From assembly GCA_038363925.1 (NCBI GenBank), contig JAQQWL010000006.1, positions 2,522,501 to 2,586,500 of the forward strand: a DNA stretch of 64,000 nucleotides, given 5' to 3'. Source of the DNA: Apiospora phragmitis (Eukaryota > Ascomycota > Sordariomycetes > Amphisphaeriales > Apiosporaceae). The notes under the pieces were generated by a model. That model ran no database searches. It had not been told where the DNA came from and saw only the letters and a list, made by a program, of their open reading frames with translations. Shown here one piece after another: positions 34,477-45,200 of this stretch. Numbering within the stretch: the first letter of the stretch is position 1; every line of letters begins with the position of its first letter. A program made the translations under genes and the position numbers.

Positions 34477-35175
34477 ATGGCGGAGGCACCAGCAACATCA
34501 GAGCGACCTCGCATCCTCTACACCGACAAAGGCCCCGAGGCGCCGTACCCGCTTCAGATGGAGGGCGAAGTGATATCGGGCTTCGGTCGCGGCTCCAAAG
34601 AAGTGCGTGCGCCCTCATGAGCAGCCCCCCAGCTACCACTACCACAAGCAGACCAGCAGCAAAGCTAATAACGCCTCCGCCTAACCGTGCAGCTCGGCAT
34701 CCCTACCGCCAATCTACCCGTCGAAGAGGCGCAAATATCGTGGATCGCCAACATAACCTCGGGGGTCTACTTCGGCTACGCCGCGCTCAAACTTCCCGCC
34801 AACCATCCCGATATCCCTTCCGCCTCGTCAAATAGCAGCAGCACTACCAGCCAAAAATACCACATCTTCCCCATGGTCATGTCGATAGGCTACAACCCGT
34901 TCTACAAGAACAGCAAGCGATCGGCCGAGGTGCACATCCTGCACAAGTTCGCGCAGGACTTCTACGGCGCGCCCATGCGGCTGCTGCTGCTGGGCTTCGT
35001 GCGCGAGGAGAAGAACTACGCGGGCGTCGAGGCCCTCATCGAGGACATCAACTTCGACTGCGAGGTCGCGCGACGCAGCCTCGACCGCGAGGCCTGGACG
35101 CCGCGCGAGGGCGTCGTGGGCGCGGGCACGGGCACGCTGGATGGCAGCTGGCTGGTCCTGGAGGACGCGGCCTGA
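34477..35175 (+). CDS. FMN1: riboflavin kinase
   Basis: Two exons, 34477-34602 and 34693-35175, with a 90-bp intron (GTGCGT...CAG) in phase 0; 202 residues. Splicing creates GFGRGSKELGIPTANLP, the flavokinase nucleotide-binding signature with its invariant PTAN. ITSGVYFGYA, PMVMSIGYNPFYKNSKRSAEVHILH and DFYGAPMRLLLLGFVREEKNY follow, all typical. It phosphorylates riboflavin with ATP to FMN. The C-terminal 25 residues are extra and Gly-rich. No targeting peptide is seen; the yeast enzyme is membrane/mitochondria associated, here unknown. Confidence 0.94.
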
Positions 35176-35473
35176 AAGTATAGCAGAAGAGAAAGCAAGA
35201 ACAGCAGCAACACCAACAGCGAAATCTATTCAAATTTAGATCATATTTTACCCATTAAGAAGTAAGAACTCCGCCACCTTGCGCAGTGGGCATGTGCTAT
35301 CTTGAAGTGAGTTCTCAGGCAATTTGTGGGTTTTAATTACCTATCAATTTGTTTCGTATGGCCTTTACAGAGTCTAGGCCCTGAGAGAGAGTTTGCCAGC
35401 TAAATGCAATGATCGACATATCTGGCTGTTGAGCAACACGTGGGTAGTGCAACGCCTTAAGGTAGATGGCGAT

Positions 35474-36389
35474 TCACTCATCATCCCTGTCAACATCCTC
35501 AGATTGCGGAAATGCGACTCGCCAATATCCCCCCTCTGGAGCCGCGATATCCTCCGTGCGGAGATCGAATATCTCCGGAACGTCCTCGTCCTCCTGATCC
35601 AGACCGCTGAACTGAACCTCGTAGACTCCGCCGCCCTCGTCGCTGCTCGAACACGGATCCTCGTCCCGATCGCGAAGCCCAAGGAGGTCTCCCTTGGTAT
35701 CGTCCCGCTGCCTCTCTACCTTCCTCCGGTATATGATCTGCCGCAGCCGGTACGCGAAGACAAAGGGGCTTTAGTACTTGGTCGAGAGGCTCTGCGAGCG
35801 CGTCGCGGAGGCGTCGAGCCCGGCCCCTACCGACACGGGCACGCCGCCGGTGGCGGCCGTCAGGTCCACGCCCGTCTGGACGTAGACGCCCCGCTCGCGC
35901 GCCCGCGCTAGCAGGACCTCGGCGCCGTAGGCGATCTGCACGCCCGTGACCATGAAGACGCTCAGCTGCCAGTGCCGCTTCTTGATGCTCTGCTGCACCT
36001 GCTCGTCGCCGAAGGCGGCCCGCACCGTCTCGCGGTCTGGGAAGATCTCCCGGGTCACGATCTTCTCGAAGGCGTACGACGACGTGCTCCTGGACGCGGC
36101 ACGGACGCCGGCCTCGCCGCGGATGTCGCCGAGGCCGGGCACCAGGCCGCTGAAGAATTTGGCCCAGATGGAAGGCTGGGCGGTGACGCCGTTGTCCAAC
36201 GTGCGCGTCTGGCCGAGCTCGACCGCCTCGTGGACTTTCAGCTTTTGGATCGTGGCGGTCGCAGTTGGGGTCGAGGAGCTGATCGCGATCTCTGGGCTTC
36301 TCGGGTCGGTTATAATGTTTCCCAGAGCGATAAGCCCAATCTGGGGGCACATGCCGTGTCGGCGCCAGATAGTAGACCTTGCAACCCAT
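35474..36389 (-). pseudogene. decayed member of a fungal-specific uncharacterised family
   Basis: The ATG at 36389 opens MGCKVYYLAPTRHVPPD, the conserved start of a large mould-specific family. One extra base at the AA pair 36338-36339 then shifts the frame, and the family text continues one frame over with LIALGNIITDPRSPEIAI, IWAKFFSGLVPGLGDIRGE, SSYAFEKIVTREIFPDRE and HWQLSVFMVTGVQIAYGAEV. An in-frame TAA at 35771-35773 interrupts it after SLSTKY. Downstream, the same frame stays open for 98 codons (FVFAYRLRQIIYRR...PEGGYWRVAFPQSEDVDRDDE) to a natural-looking stop at 35474-35476. Two separate lesions suggest a pseudogene, though the open tail implies that the nonsense change is recent. Function of the family is unknown. 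Confidence 0.72.
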
Positions 36390-37157
36390 CAGTCAGAATC
36401 AAATAACTGATGGTATATCTGTTCACTTCGAGGATGCAGTGCAATTGTTGCCAGTCAGTAGCCTGGCCACTTCGAGCTCATGGTTGCCGCTGTACGTGAT
36501 TTGCGGTGTGTGTGGTCTCCATTCAGCTTCATGCATGTCAGCCTTCTTCCATTGGTCATATTGGCCAGACTCGGACTGTGTGCCATCCTTTACTGCAGCA
36601 ACCGGGTTGGACTTGCAGGCAATCTAGCGCAGTGTATATTCACTGCCGTATTCATCCGCAACAGGGTTGACTGACCTGTGAAGTACTTTCCTTGGGCAAT
36701 CATCCCTCTACTTCACGGCGATGCCGCTGTCTATGCGCCGTAATGACCATGTTGCCAGACCGATGATTCATATGTGCATTCAGTGACAATGGATCGAATT
36801 ACAGATCAATACCATATATACAATAGATATTCCCTTGCGATTCTCGGTGGTGCTCTCATGCAAGCTATCCGACGTACGTAAAGGTAGGTACTTATATATA
36901 TTGCTTCTTTGCTTGTTTTATAGCGTAACACCGACGCGAGCCCTACCAGGTTGCGACTCAAAAAGACATGGGGGCTGAGGGACAGCTTAACGCGGGAGGG
37001 CAGATTGCCGGAGGGCATGGAGCGAGGACCGGTAAGCAGGCAGCGCAGGCAGCCAATACGAGTATTGGCTTAGCCAGCCATCATTGATCTCGTGCAAATC
37101 ATTCATTCAACTGACAGGAGCGAACAAGTTAACTCTGGAATCGCTGATTTGATCATA
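36390..37157. other. intergenic region between two pseudogenes
   Basis: About 0.77 kb, no supported gene, no repeat seen. Confidence 0.5.
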
Positions 37158-39470
37158 ATGCCTCCTCTGAATTCCAAGATCCCTCCGAAGCTAAGCAATG
37201 AGTGCAATGCCGCGAAAGACAAGTCCTCTAGAGCAGACGTTCTGCTGAAGCAAGGAAAAGTGGAAGAGGCCGAGGCTCTACTGCGCGAAGCTCTTCACTG
37301 GAGTGAGCAAAACCTCGGCGCCACCCACAAGATGACCGTCTCTCCAAGAGGACCTCGCCGTACTGCTTGCTCGGGCCAACAAGTTTGACGAGGCCGTCAG
37401 GATCAACTTGGCCGCTTGGCAAGCCAGGGAGAAGGCCCAAGATTCGTCCCCGAACCGCCATAGCGCGCACCTCAACCTCGCTCGTGACCTCACGCTCGAG
37501 GGCAAAGTGGCGGAGGCCGCGGCCCATTTCGAACGAGTGTACATCTCTCAGCTGAACGACTCCGCTACGTTTGGCAGGAACCACGCCCGGACTCTATTCA
37601 CCCGGTGTGAACTGGCCACCTGTTGGTTCTCGATTGGAGACGAAACGAAGAACGAACAGCTCCGGGCCAAGGCTAAAGGCATCCATGAAGATGTCTTGAA
37701 GAGGCAGCTTCAGGTGCAGGACATCGACCCCCTAGACATTGTGGAGACGCGTGTGGCCTTGGGGGAAGATTACTATGGGCTCAAGGAGTACTTCAAGTCC
37801 CAGAAGATGTTCAGCGCCGGTGCAATGTCCTTGAAATTACTAGAGGATGCAGCAGCCGGAGAAGGGGGAGAGAAAGGGGCAGGGGATCAAACCCACATCA
37901 GCCGGCACCTTCCCAAATTCAAGAACTGCGCACCTATTGTGATAAGATGGGGAGAAACGCGAAAGAAGCCTTACTGGTTCAGAAACCACATATACGTGTG
38001 GAAGAGGCGACCGGTACTGCTGTTGTGCCAATAGCTGGAAGTAAGTCACATATCAGAGTTCGCAGTGCCTCGCCAGGACGCAACAGGCCACCCCGTCCCT
38101 CCGCTCATGGACTATTGAAGCCTGATGATGCCCCGGAGAAGCGTTCAAGCTCCAACCCACCACCAACAGGCCGCAAACCACCACAGAACAACGACGAAAA
38201 GTTTCATGCATCTCGTCTCAGGAAATATCCCTCTGCGGAGGACACCGGAGCCGACACGGACACAGGACAGGCAGAGAAAGAGGATGGTCACAGTGACAGA
38301 AGTCAGGCTCCCCGGAAGCAGCCTGGGGAGACTGAGAGACATGGACTTAAGGACAAGCCTTCTTCTCATACTAGTGCAAAGACGGGACAGCCGCCACCCT
38401 TGCTAGATAACCCCAGAAAGTCGACAGAAGAGAAACAAGGCTGGGTAGAGTCAAGCGAGCAGCGTGCAAAAACGCCCGAACCACGTGCGCGGGTGAACGC
38501 CCCCGGCGCTCCCGATCAAGCAGCACCCCGGCCGCGACGTAATTATCTACCCGGGAGACTCAGGAAACCGCCGTTGCCGGCGGTGCAGGGCGCGTTTTTC
38601 GATTCAGGACTAGGAGGCGGGTCATCTGAAGGGTCGGAAAGGTGGTTTCGCGACTTGAAGGACAAAACCCACGCACTGCTGGAGTCTTTGCAAACGGGCG
38701 CATTCAAGAGAGTCAAGCCGGCAGTACTCGACACCGGGATACACATAAAGCAGCTCAATCTCTAGGACAAGAAAAACAAGAAACGGGCTTCCATGGCTAA
38801 TGGGATGAATTGTCGCGTCAAGGGGACAAGAGACTTCGTGGAAACCGAGCACGGCAAGTACTGCATAGACCTGGACGGGCATGGGACGCACTGTGTCGGG
38901 GTCATAAGGAGGATTGCTCCCGAAGCCGATATTTACGTCGCAAGGGTGGCAAGAAGCCATCGGGAAGGCCCAGATATTGAAGCAGTGACGAAGGTAGGTA
39001 TATATTGTTAAGCACCATCCAACAACCCCTCATAACACTATGTGAAAGCAGACGGCTAATTTTCGCAAAAAGGCAGTGGATCACGCTCGTGATGAATGGA
39101 AGGTAGACATCATTAGCATGTCGTTCGGCTTCGAAAAATGGAAAGGGGAGCTGAAGGAGGCGATCCGGAAGGCAGCGGCCAAGCCGATCCTGGTACTAGC
39201 CGCAGCAAACAACTACGGCACCAGTAGGCCCATGTCTTTCCCGGCGACCTCGAGACCGACAATCACCTGCGCCGCCTCCATAATCTGAGGGACTGCCACG
39301 GTATGAGCTGTGTGTTCAAAGCCATGGTGAGAAACCCTGCCAGCGAGTACTTGAACATTGTGCCCTGGAAACTGCTGTGTGCGCGTGCCGACGACAATGA
39401 CGAGCGCCTGGGTCGGCACCTGGCAGCGAACGCTTTGACAAGCATCGTTTGGGAGGCGTTTGGTACTTTA
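37158..39470 (+). pseudogene. broken TPR plus subtilisin-like (S8) protease gene
   Basis: ATG at 37158. TPR-like helices come first (SSRADVLLKQGKVEEAEALLREAL). A lost TC in a TC repeat at 37341-37344 shifts the frame to LQEDLAVLLARANKFDEAVRIN and two further repeats. One missing A near 37915-37917 shifts it again to IQELRTYCDKMGRNAKEALL, then a long Pro/Arg/Ser-rich linker. The S8 catalytic Asp is in AVLDTGI (about 38,730). An in-frame TAG (38763-38765) follows, then the catalytic His in LDGHGTHC. After a 58-bp intron (38994-39051) DIISMSFGF and LVLAAANNYG are readable, but the reading stops at 39,288 and the catalytic Ser block (GTS) is missing. Only a C-terminal trace (YLNIVPWKLL) remains. 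S8 domains with such repeats occur in fungal NLR-like and self-recognition proteins. It is non-functional as read. Confidence 0.75.
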
Positions 39471-39943
39471 GACCAGACTTAAGTTATAGGAAGGAAACCC
39501 TGAAAGGGCCCATTGGTAGTAGTCACATAGAGGCTACTTCAACCAGCACATTGAGGCAGGGCGTGCTTACGCGACACAGTTCAAAAACTCACGTATGCGG
39601 TATTCTTGGAAAGACAAGCAAGCCCATCCGTTTTCGGTCAAGATCCAGAATGCAGTTTTGGACATATACTACTACTAGAACAGGCAACGCACCGGGTATA
39701 GGCCATGCTCTGATCGTTACTTATGAGCCGGTATGACAAAAACAAATAGTTAAGCGCGCAATTGACCAGCTCCCAAATGTGGGAGAAGAGCTCCTTAAAG
39801 CCTCGAGCTCTATTCCAAAAAGAACGCCGCCGCCCATGCATGTGTATATCGTCCCAATCGTCAGAAAACCAGGGGAAATATGTTTGAAATCTATGTCGCG
39901 TATATCGCGTATGTCTGCCAATTTGGGCCCTTTTCTCCCTTCA
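39471..39943. other. intergenic region
   Basis: About 470 bp between the protease pseudogene and the stop of the AcuK-type gene. No supported gene. Confidence 0.5.
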
Positions 39944-42225
39944 TTAGATGGCAAGTTGGTCCTGGTTTCGGTAGTAACATGGCAAGAACTGTGTCACGAT
40001 AAGTCAGATAGAGGTCTTCAGATATAATTGTACAGGAACACTGGAGGGGGACTCACGTTCATCACGATCAGCATCGGAATGTCGAATACGTCGCGCTTGA
40101 TGGTCCATGAATATGTGCAGTCCATCTTTCCGTCTCTCTCGATCTTGGAAATACCGTGTTCGCCATCGATTCGAGTGACCCGGTTACTTAGAATACTGCT
40201 GCGAGGGTCCTTACGAGGCGATTCATCCGAAACCAGGCTCTCGGCCGTCTCCTGAGTGCGGTATTTCAAAACGCGGCATTTGCGTGTGACGTGACCGCGG
40301 CTGTCGCCGAATGCTAGTTGCGCAAAGTCTTCGTAGAACTGGATGACGCTGTCCTCGTCCATCAACTCTGCAATGAAGACAGGCTGAGGATTGCCATCGG
40401 CCGTCTTCTGGGGTTCGGGTTGCATGGCTTGTAGCTGAGGCGTTAGCTCGCCCTTGACAGAACCCGGGGCTGGCGAACCCCCAGTGTTGACATTTAGATT
40501 AGGTTTCTTGCCAAGCACCACCTCCTTGGTCCAGCCAGTGAGTGCGATAAACTCCTTGTTCACAGCAGCAACTTCACCGGTGCGACGGCAGACGATTGTT
40601 GGAGCCGGACAGTGCCCCATGAAGTCCTCGTACTCGAACAAGGTTCTTTGCAGGCACTTCTCCATGAAGATCAAATCCTGTCGGTTCAAGTGCCGAGTAC
40701 AAGCAATGAAGGACGGTCGGATGCTGGCCAATGACTTCGCAATTCGTAACGTCTTGTTGGGGGAGAACCGCCGCTTGACAAATGCGATCAGGTTATGAAA
40801 CCCTGTTAAATACGGATATGGCTCCTTTACCGACTCGTAAATGGCTGAGGGGTCGCGCTGTCTCTTTCCAAGTATGGACTGCGTACCAAACTTGGCCACG
40901 TTGGAAGCGGACTTGGTTTTGGGCGGCCTTGATGAATGTTGCGAGTTGCTAAGAGTGTAGTTGGCAGTGGTAGGAGACTCAAACCCGAAGTTTGTCGGCT
41001 GCGGACTCGCTGTATTATCCGTCCCAGGGCTTGCAAGACTTGTCGGCGTTGGGCCGGCTGCGGCGATAGCATATGCATGTGGTAACCCATGCTGTAGGTT
41101 GCCCTGATTATACATGCCGTTGCTGTTTTGGTCCGCATTCAGAAAGCTGTCCACCATATTATTGTCGTACAATTGGTTGAAGTGATTGATGCCGTTTGCA
41201 TACAGATGGTTGCCCCCGCCATAGTTCATATCATTCCCGGGAGGCCCCGATATAGATGAGTCGCGAGGAGGCGTCTCTGCATTGCCCGAGGCCATCTGGC
41301 CGAGGATGCCAAACTCCATGGCGCCGTAGTGACTCCCGAAGTTCAAGCCCTCCAAGTCGAAGTTGAACAGGGCAGGATTACTTGGGTCGAACAACGCCTG
41401 CGAAAAGCTGTTCATCTCGCTCGTCGGGGTAGGGACTTGGATGCCGCCCATTTGAGTCGGCCGCGAACTACTTTGCTGGAACGAAGACGAGACAGGTGAT
41501 TGCTGGTTGCTGAAGGTCATGTTGTCTTGCAATGACGAAACCGGATGTTGGCCGCCAGTAAAGATAGGGTAGGTCTGAGAGGTTGTGGTCGGAGAGAAGT
41601 AGGACGAAGAATCCGGCGTCGAGGTTGAGCCATGTCTGCCATTAGAAGTTTTGCTCACGACGCTGGGGTTGAATGTAGGGCCGAGGACGGGCCTTAACGC
41701 TTCTGGAGGGGCGTCGTGTAGGTATTTGGCCTTTTTACGAACGCCATCCTGGCATGCGTCCGCGAGGCCGCGCTTGATGCATCGTTGGCAGGGCCGTTCA
41801 TCTCCTGCATGGAGTCAGTACGAATAGACTAGCTTCAAGTGAGGGGCTACAACGGCGTAATTCGTCGGAGGCATCTCAATGCGATGGATTGAGCACGCCA
41901 AAACGGAGTGCGATTTTAATCAACACCGAGTCATACGACCATCATACGAGTGCTATAAAATGGGGATCTTCTTACCACAAGTTAAGTGTGCTCTTTGGCA
42001 AGCATAACAAGCGCGCCTGGCTTTCTTCCGACGAGGGCGATGGGGGTCTTTGGGGTCATATTTCTTCTTGACTTCGCCGGATCCTTCGGTGCCTGGTTCA
42101 GGGGACGTGGTCTGCTCTGCCATCCTGTCGTTTTCGTCTTTCAACCTATGGTCAAGGTCGTCGTACTCGTTCTCAGACATGGCATCTGAGACTTCTGCCC
42201 CGTTCGTCTCAACGTCGCCCGGCAT
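39944..42225 (-). CDS. acuK: AcuK/ERT1-type activator of gluconeogenesis (Zn2Cys6 with PAS)
   Basis: Three exons on the minus strand: 42225-41976, 41804-40057 and 39988-39944, with introns of 171 bp (GTAAG...CAG) and 68 bp (GTGAGT...CAG), giving 680 residues. The first intron splits the binuclear zinc cluster: [14 protein letters not shown] in exon 1 and [18 protein letters not shown] in exon 2, six cysteines intact, preceded by a basic PRRKKAR patch. A Ser/Asn/Gln-rich middle is followed by a PAS-like domain ([43 protein letters not shown]). The last exon encodes [14 protein letters not shown]. Homologues AcuK in Aspergillus and Ert1 in yeast activate PEP carboxykinase and fructose-1,6-bisphosphatase genes on non-fermentable carbon. 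A very long gene-free region lies upstream. Confidence 0.9.
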
Positions 42226-45200
42226 CGTGTCTTAGTTTTATATATACCCGGATCCAGCCTCAAGAGAGCTTTGCGATCAGCGCTGCAGCGCAGACCCCAG
42301 CTCGAACACGCGTGGCGCAACCACACCTCCCTCGATAAGAGAAGCTTGCGAGCTGCTGCAGGCGTGTCACCGTCAGGTTCAGGGATCGAGTTCCCAACTA
42401 CAAGCTGCTCGTACTTGGCGGGCTCCCTGAAAATCCCAACCAAGGCCACAGCGCTCTGTGCGTATCCCCCACCGCCTCTGGATGCACCTTGGGAAGCGCA
42501 AGCTGGGCTGTAGTGGATAACGTGCGTGGACCAGTAAGCAAAAAGCTCCTTGGACGTATGCAAGCCAATAAGGTTGGCGCACAGCGGGCTGCTTGTATCT
42601 TGTGTACCGAGAAGCAGGTATCCAGCGGCGCAAAATAGAAACAGAGCTACAGCAGAGGCAGAAGGCAGGAACTTGGCGTACTAACTGCTGTATGCTCCCG
42701 CGGTACCACGGCCCTCCTGAGCCTTGTTGCCCTCGAGATCAAGCGCGGTCGGTCGCGATAATCTGCGTGTTCCAGAATATTGCACAACCACTACGCAACA
42801 ACGACGCACTCTCTCGTATTCATAGCCAGGCAGATGTATATCGCCAATGGGTTTCCTACCCGCGCATAAGGTGGCGTTCTCTGTGCGACCTGCGTATGGG
42901 TCCCTACTGGATGGCGGGCTGCTCGTGGGAGGAGAAATGGGACGGTTCTATCCGTTCAGCCCTCGGTAGGTGCAGGTTGAAGTACCCAGTACAGTATATT
43001 GATTATGATTATCGATGGCAGTTCTTCCCAACTCTTTCCCGTCCGTTCAAGGGGTCACGCGTCGACGGATAAGGCACTGGGGGGTCTGACTGGGGTGGTA
43101 GGCGGGATGGTCGATGCTTCTGCAGCTACCCGCGACTTCTAGACCTGTTCGCATTGGGGGGCCTATAGACGCAAAAACGAGCGAGGAGGGATTCGGCGGT
43201 AGTGAGGGGAGCTGCTGAATCAAAGCAATGGTTGTAAGAGAGTCGGAATAGGTAATTTTTGCTCTCGCAGTTCTCGTCGCGTGCCGAGGGTTTGTCGCAA
43301 TTACGTCTGCATCGCAAATGCCTCTCTTCGTTTGTGGGGAAGATGCGAATTGGGTCTTGACAATATACAGGATACAGACAGTAAACTGCAAGTAGGTAGT
43401 CGCAGGAAGGGTGAGTTGAAGGGATCTGCAGGTTTGTGTAACTACGGTCGAAGGGAGTCGTTTTTTCGGGTTGATTACCTAGGCTAGGTGGTGGGAGTAG
43501 TAATAGTCGTAAAGTAGTAGTAGTGGTAGTTCAGATGAGATCAATAGGCCAAGGCCAAAAAAAAACCAAGACCAGCCCAGCCAGGTGCAAGTGACAATGT
43601 TAGGAAAAATAAAGTGCAGACGTGATTGGCTGCGCAAGCATGGATTTTCTCTGTCTGGACTTGGGCCTGCCCCATCCGCCAATTGTAGAGGTCGATGGCT
43701 ACTTGGTATGAGTAAAAGTATTCAAGTCTTATTATTCTTGCTTCTTCTGCCAGTCTGCCCTGCCCCTCAGTTCATGTTCATGTTCATGTTGACGTTCACG
43801 CCGAGTTTGCGAAGGCTTAGAACAGTTCGCTATGCCCCTAGAAGCATCTATCTAATGCATCAGTTCTACATAAATCGCAACGCCCATGTGCCTACACCAC
43901 GGTTGCGCTGACGTAGGATCAGTTCGCAGTCCCAGTGTTGAGTCCCAATGGGTAGAGTGTCTCGTGGTGTGGTGGGCAAATCCAATCCAGTCCCAGGTCA
44001 ATGAATTGGGGCATTGCGAAGGTGGAACCTTCCAACCTTCCAAGGAATGGATCTCCTCAAGTTCGAGTTGACAGGACTGTGGAGGTGCGGGGTCTGTTTT
44101 TTCCCTCATCTTGGAGAGGGTTCCATGTCCGTATGCCTGCCGCCAAGGACAGAATACTCAGTGCTCAGCCAGCCCACCTGTACAATCAAATATCCAAGGT
44201 CACTGATCGCCTGCCAGGTTGCTCTAGCTTCGCATGCAGTTGCATCTATTGATGGAATATCACAACTCCCTAAGGTAAGGCTAAGCTCAGGCATGTACTC
44301 GGTGGTATAGTCTGGGCAAATAGGTGGATGGATGGACTTTGGGGTACAGAGATGATGATTGGCACGTTCGGTACAAAGCCGAGTTTGACCCAATCCACGT
44401 ACCTTCACGACCTCTACAAGCACCTTCCCCAAGCCAAGAAAGGTGTTATATTTATTCATTTCTCTTTTTACTATTTCTATCCGTTCATTGGTAGAGATGA
44501 CTCAGACTGCAGAAGTTTGATATATTGGACCTGGTCCCCAAACTGCTTGATTATGTAACCAATACCTAATCGTTCTCCAGCGCATGAAATGTACCTTGCT
44601 TGTTAGGTAAGTGTGTGGTGTGCAACTCGAAGTTGCAGCCCCGAGGCCCAGCTTACACCGAGCAGTCAAGAGTAGCCTTGGAAGTGTTGATGCCCTCTGT
44701 CACAGGCCTCTCGGCGCATTCCTGATTTCTCATCCATCCTTAACCAATGCCGGTGTGTGCAGTGACAACACCACCTTCATTTTAGCGCCAACATCAGATC
44801 GCCAGGCCAGCTGCTTACTGGTATGTTTGATAAACTAACCGAGGCTTTGGGGGGAGGGCTCACTTGACCCAAACATCTGACCTGCTTCATTGATGACTTT
44901 AACCCGGCGGCAACGGCTCCGACAGCAAATGATAATTACCACCACCTATCAATACTGGGGATCTCTTAATACCGTTATTAATGCCGCTATGTTTGCTGCA
45001 ATACTAAGCAGAAGCCATTGGTGTTTCTGAGCCACGTGGTAGGCAACGGTAACGGCTTTTACTTCCGCAATTGCTTCAGTCCTTCTGGGGGTGGAAGATG
45101 ACGTCCATCCACTCAAACGACCAGCCAGCCACCCGCATCTGCCACGGATTGAGCTGCAGTCTGGTTCATCGCCGCCCGTTCAGTATTTGGACTCCAATCC

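Noticed and set aside
35771..35773. Programmed stop-codon readthrough in the decayed fungal gene
   Set aside because: The codon is TAA without the TGA-CTA type context known for fungal readthrough, and a second lesion exists upstream.
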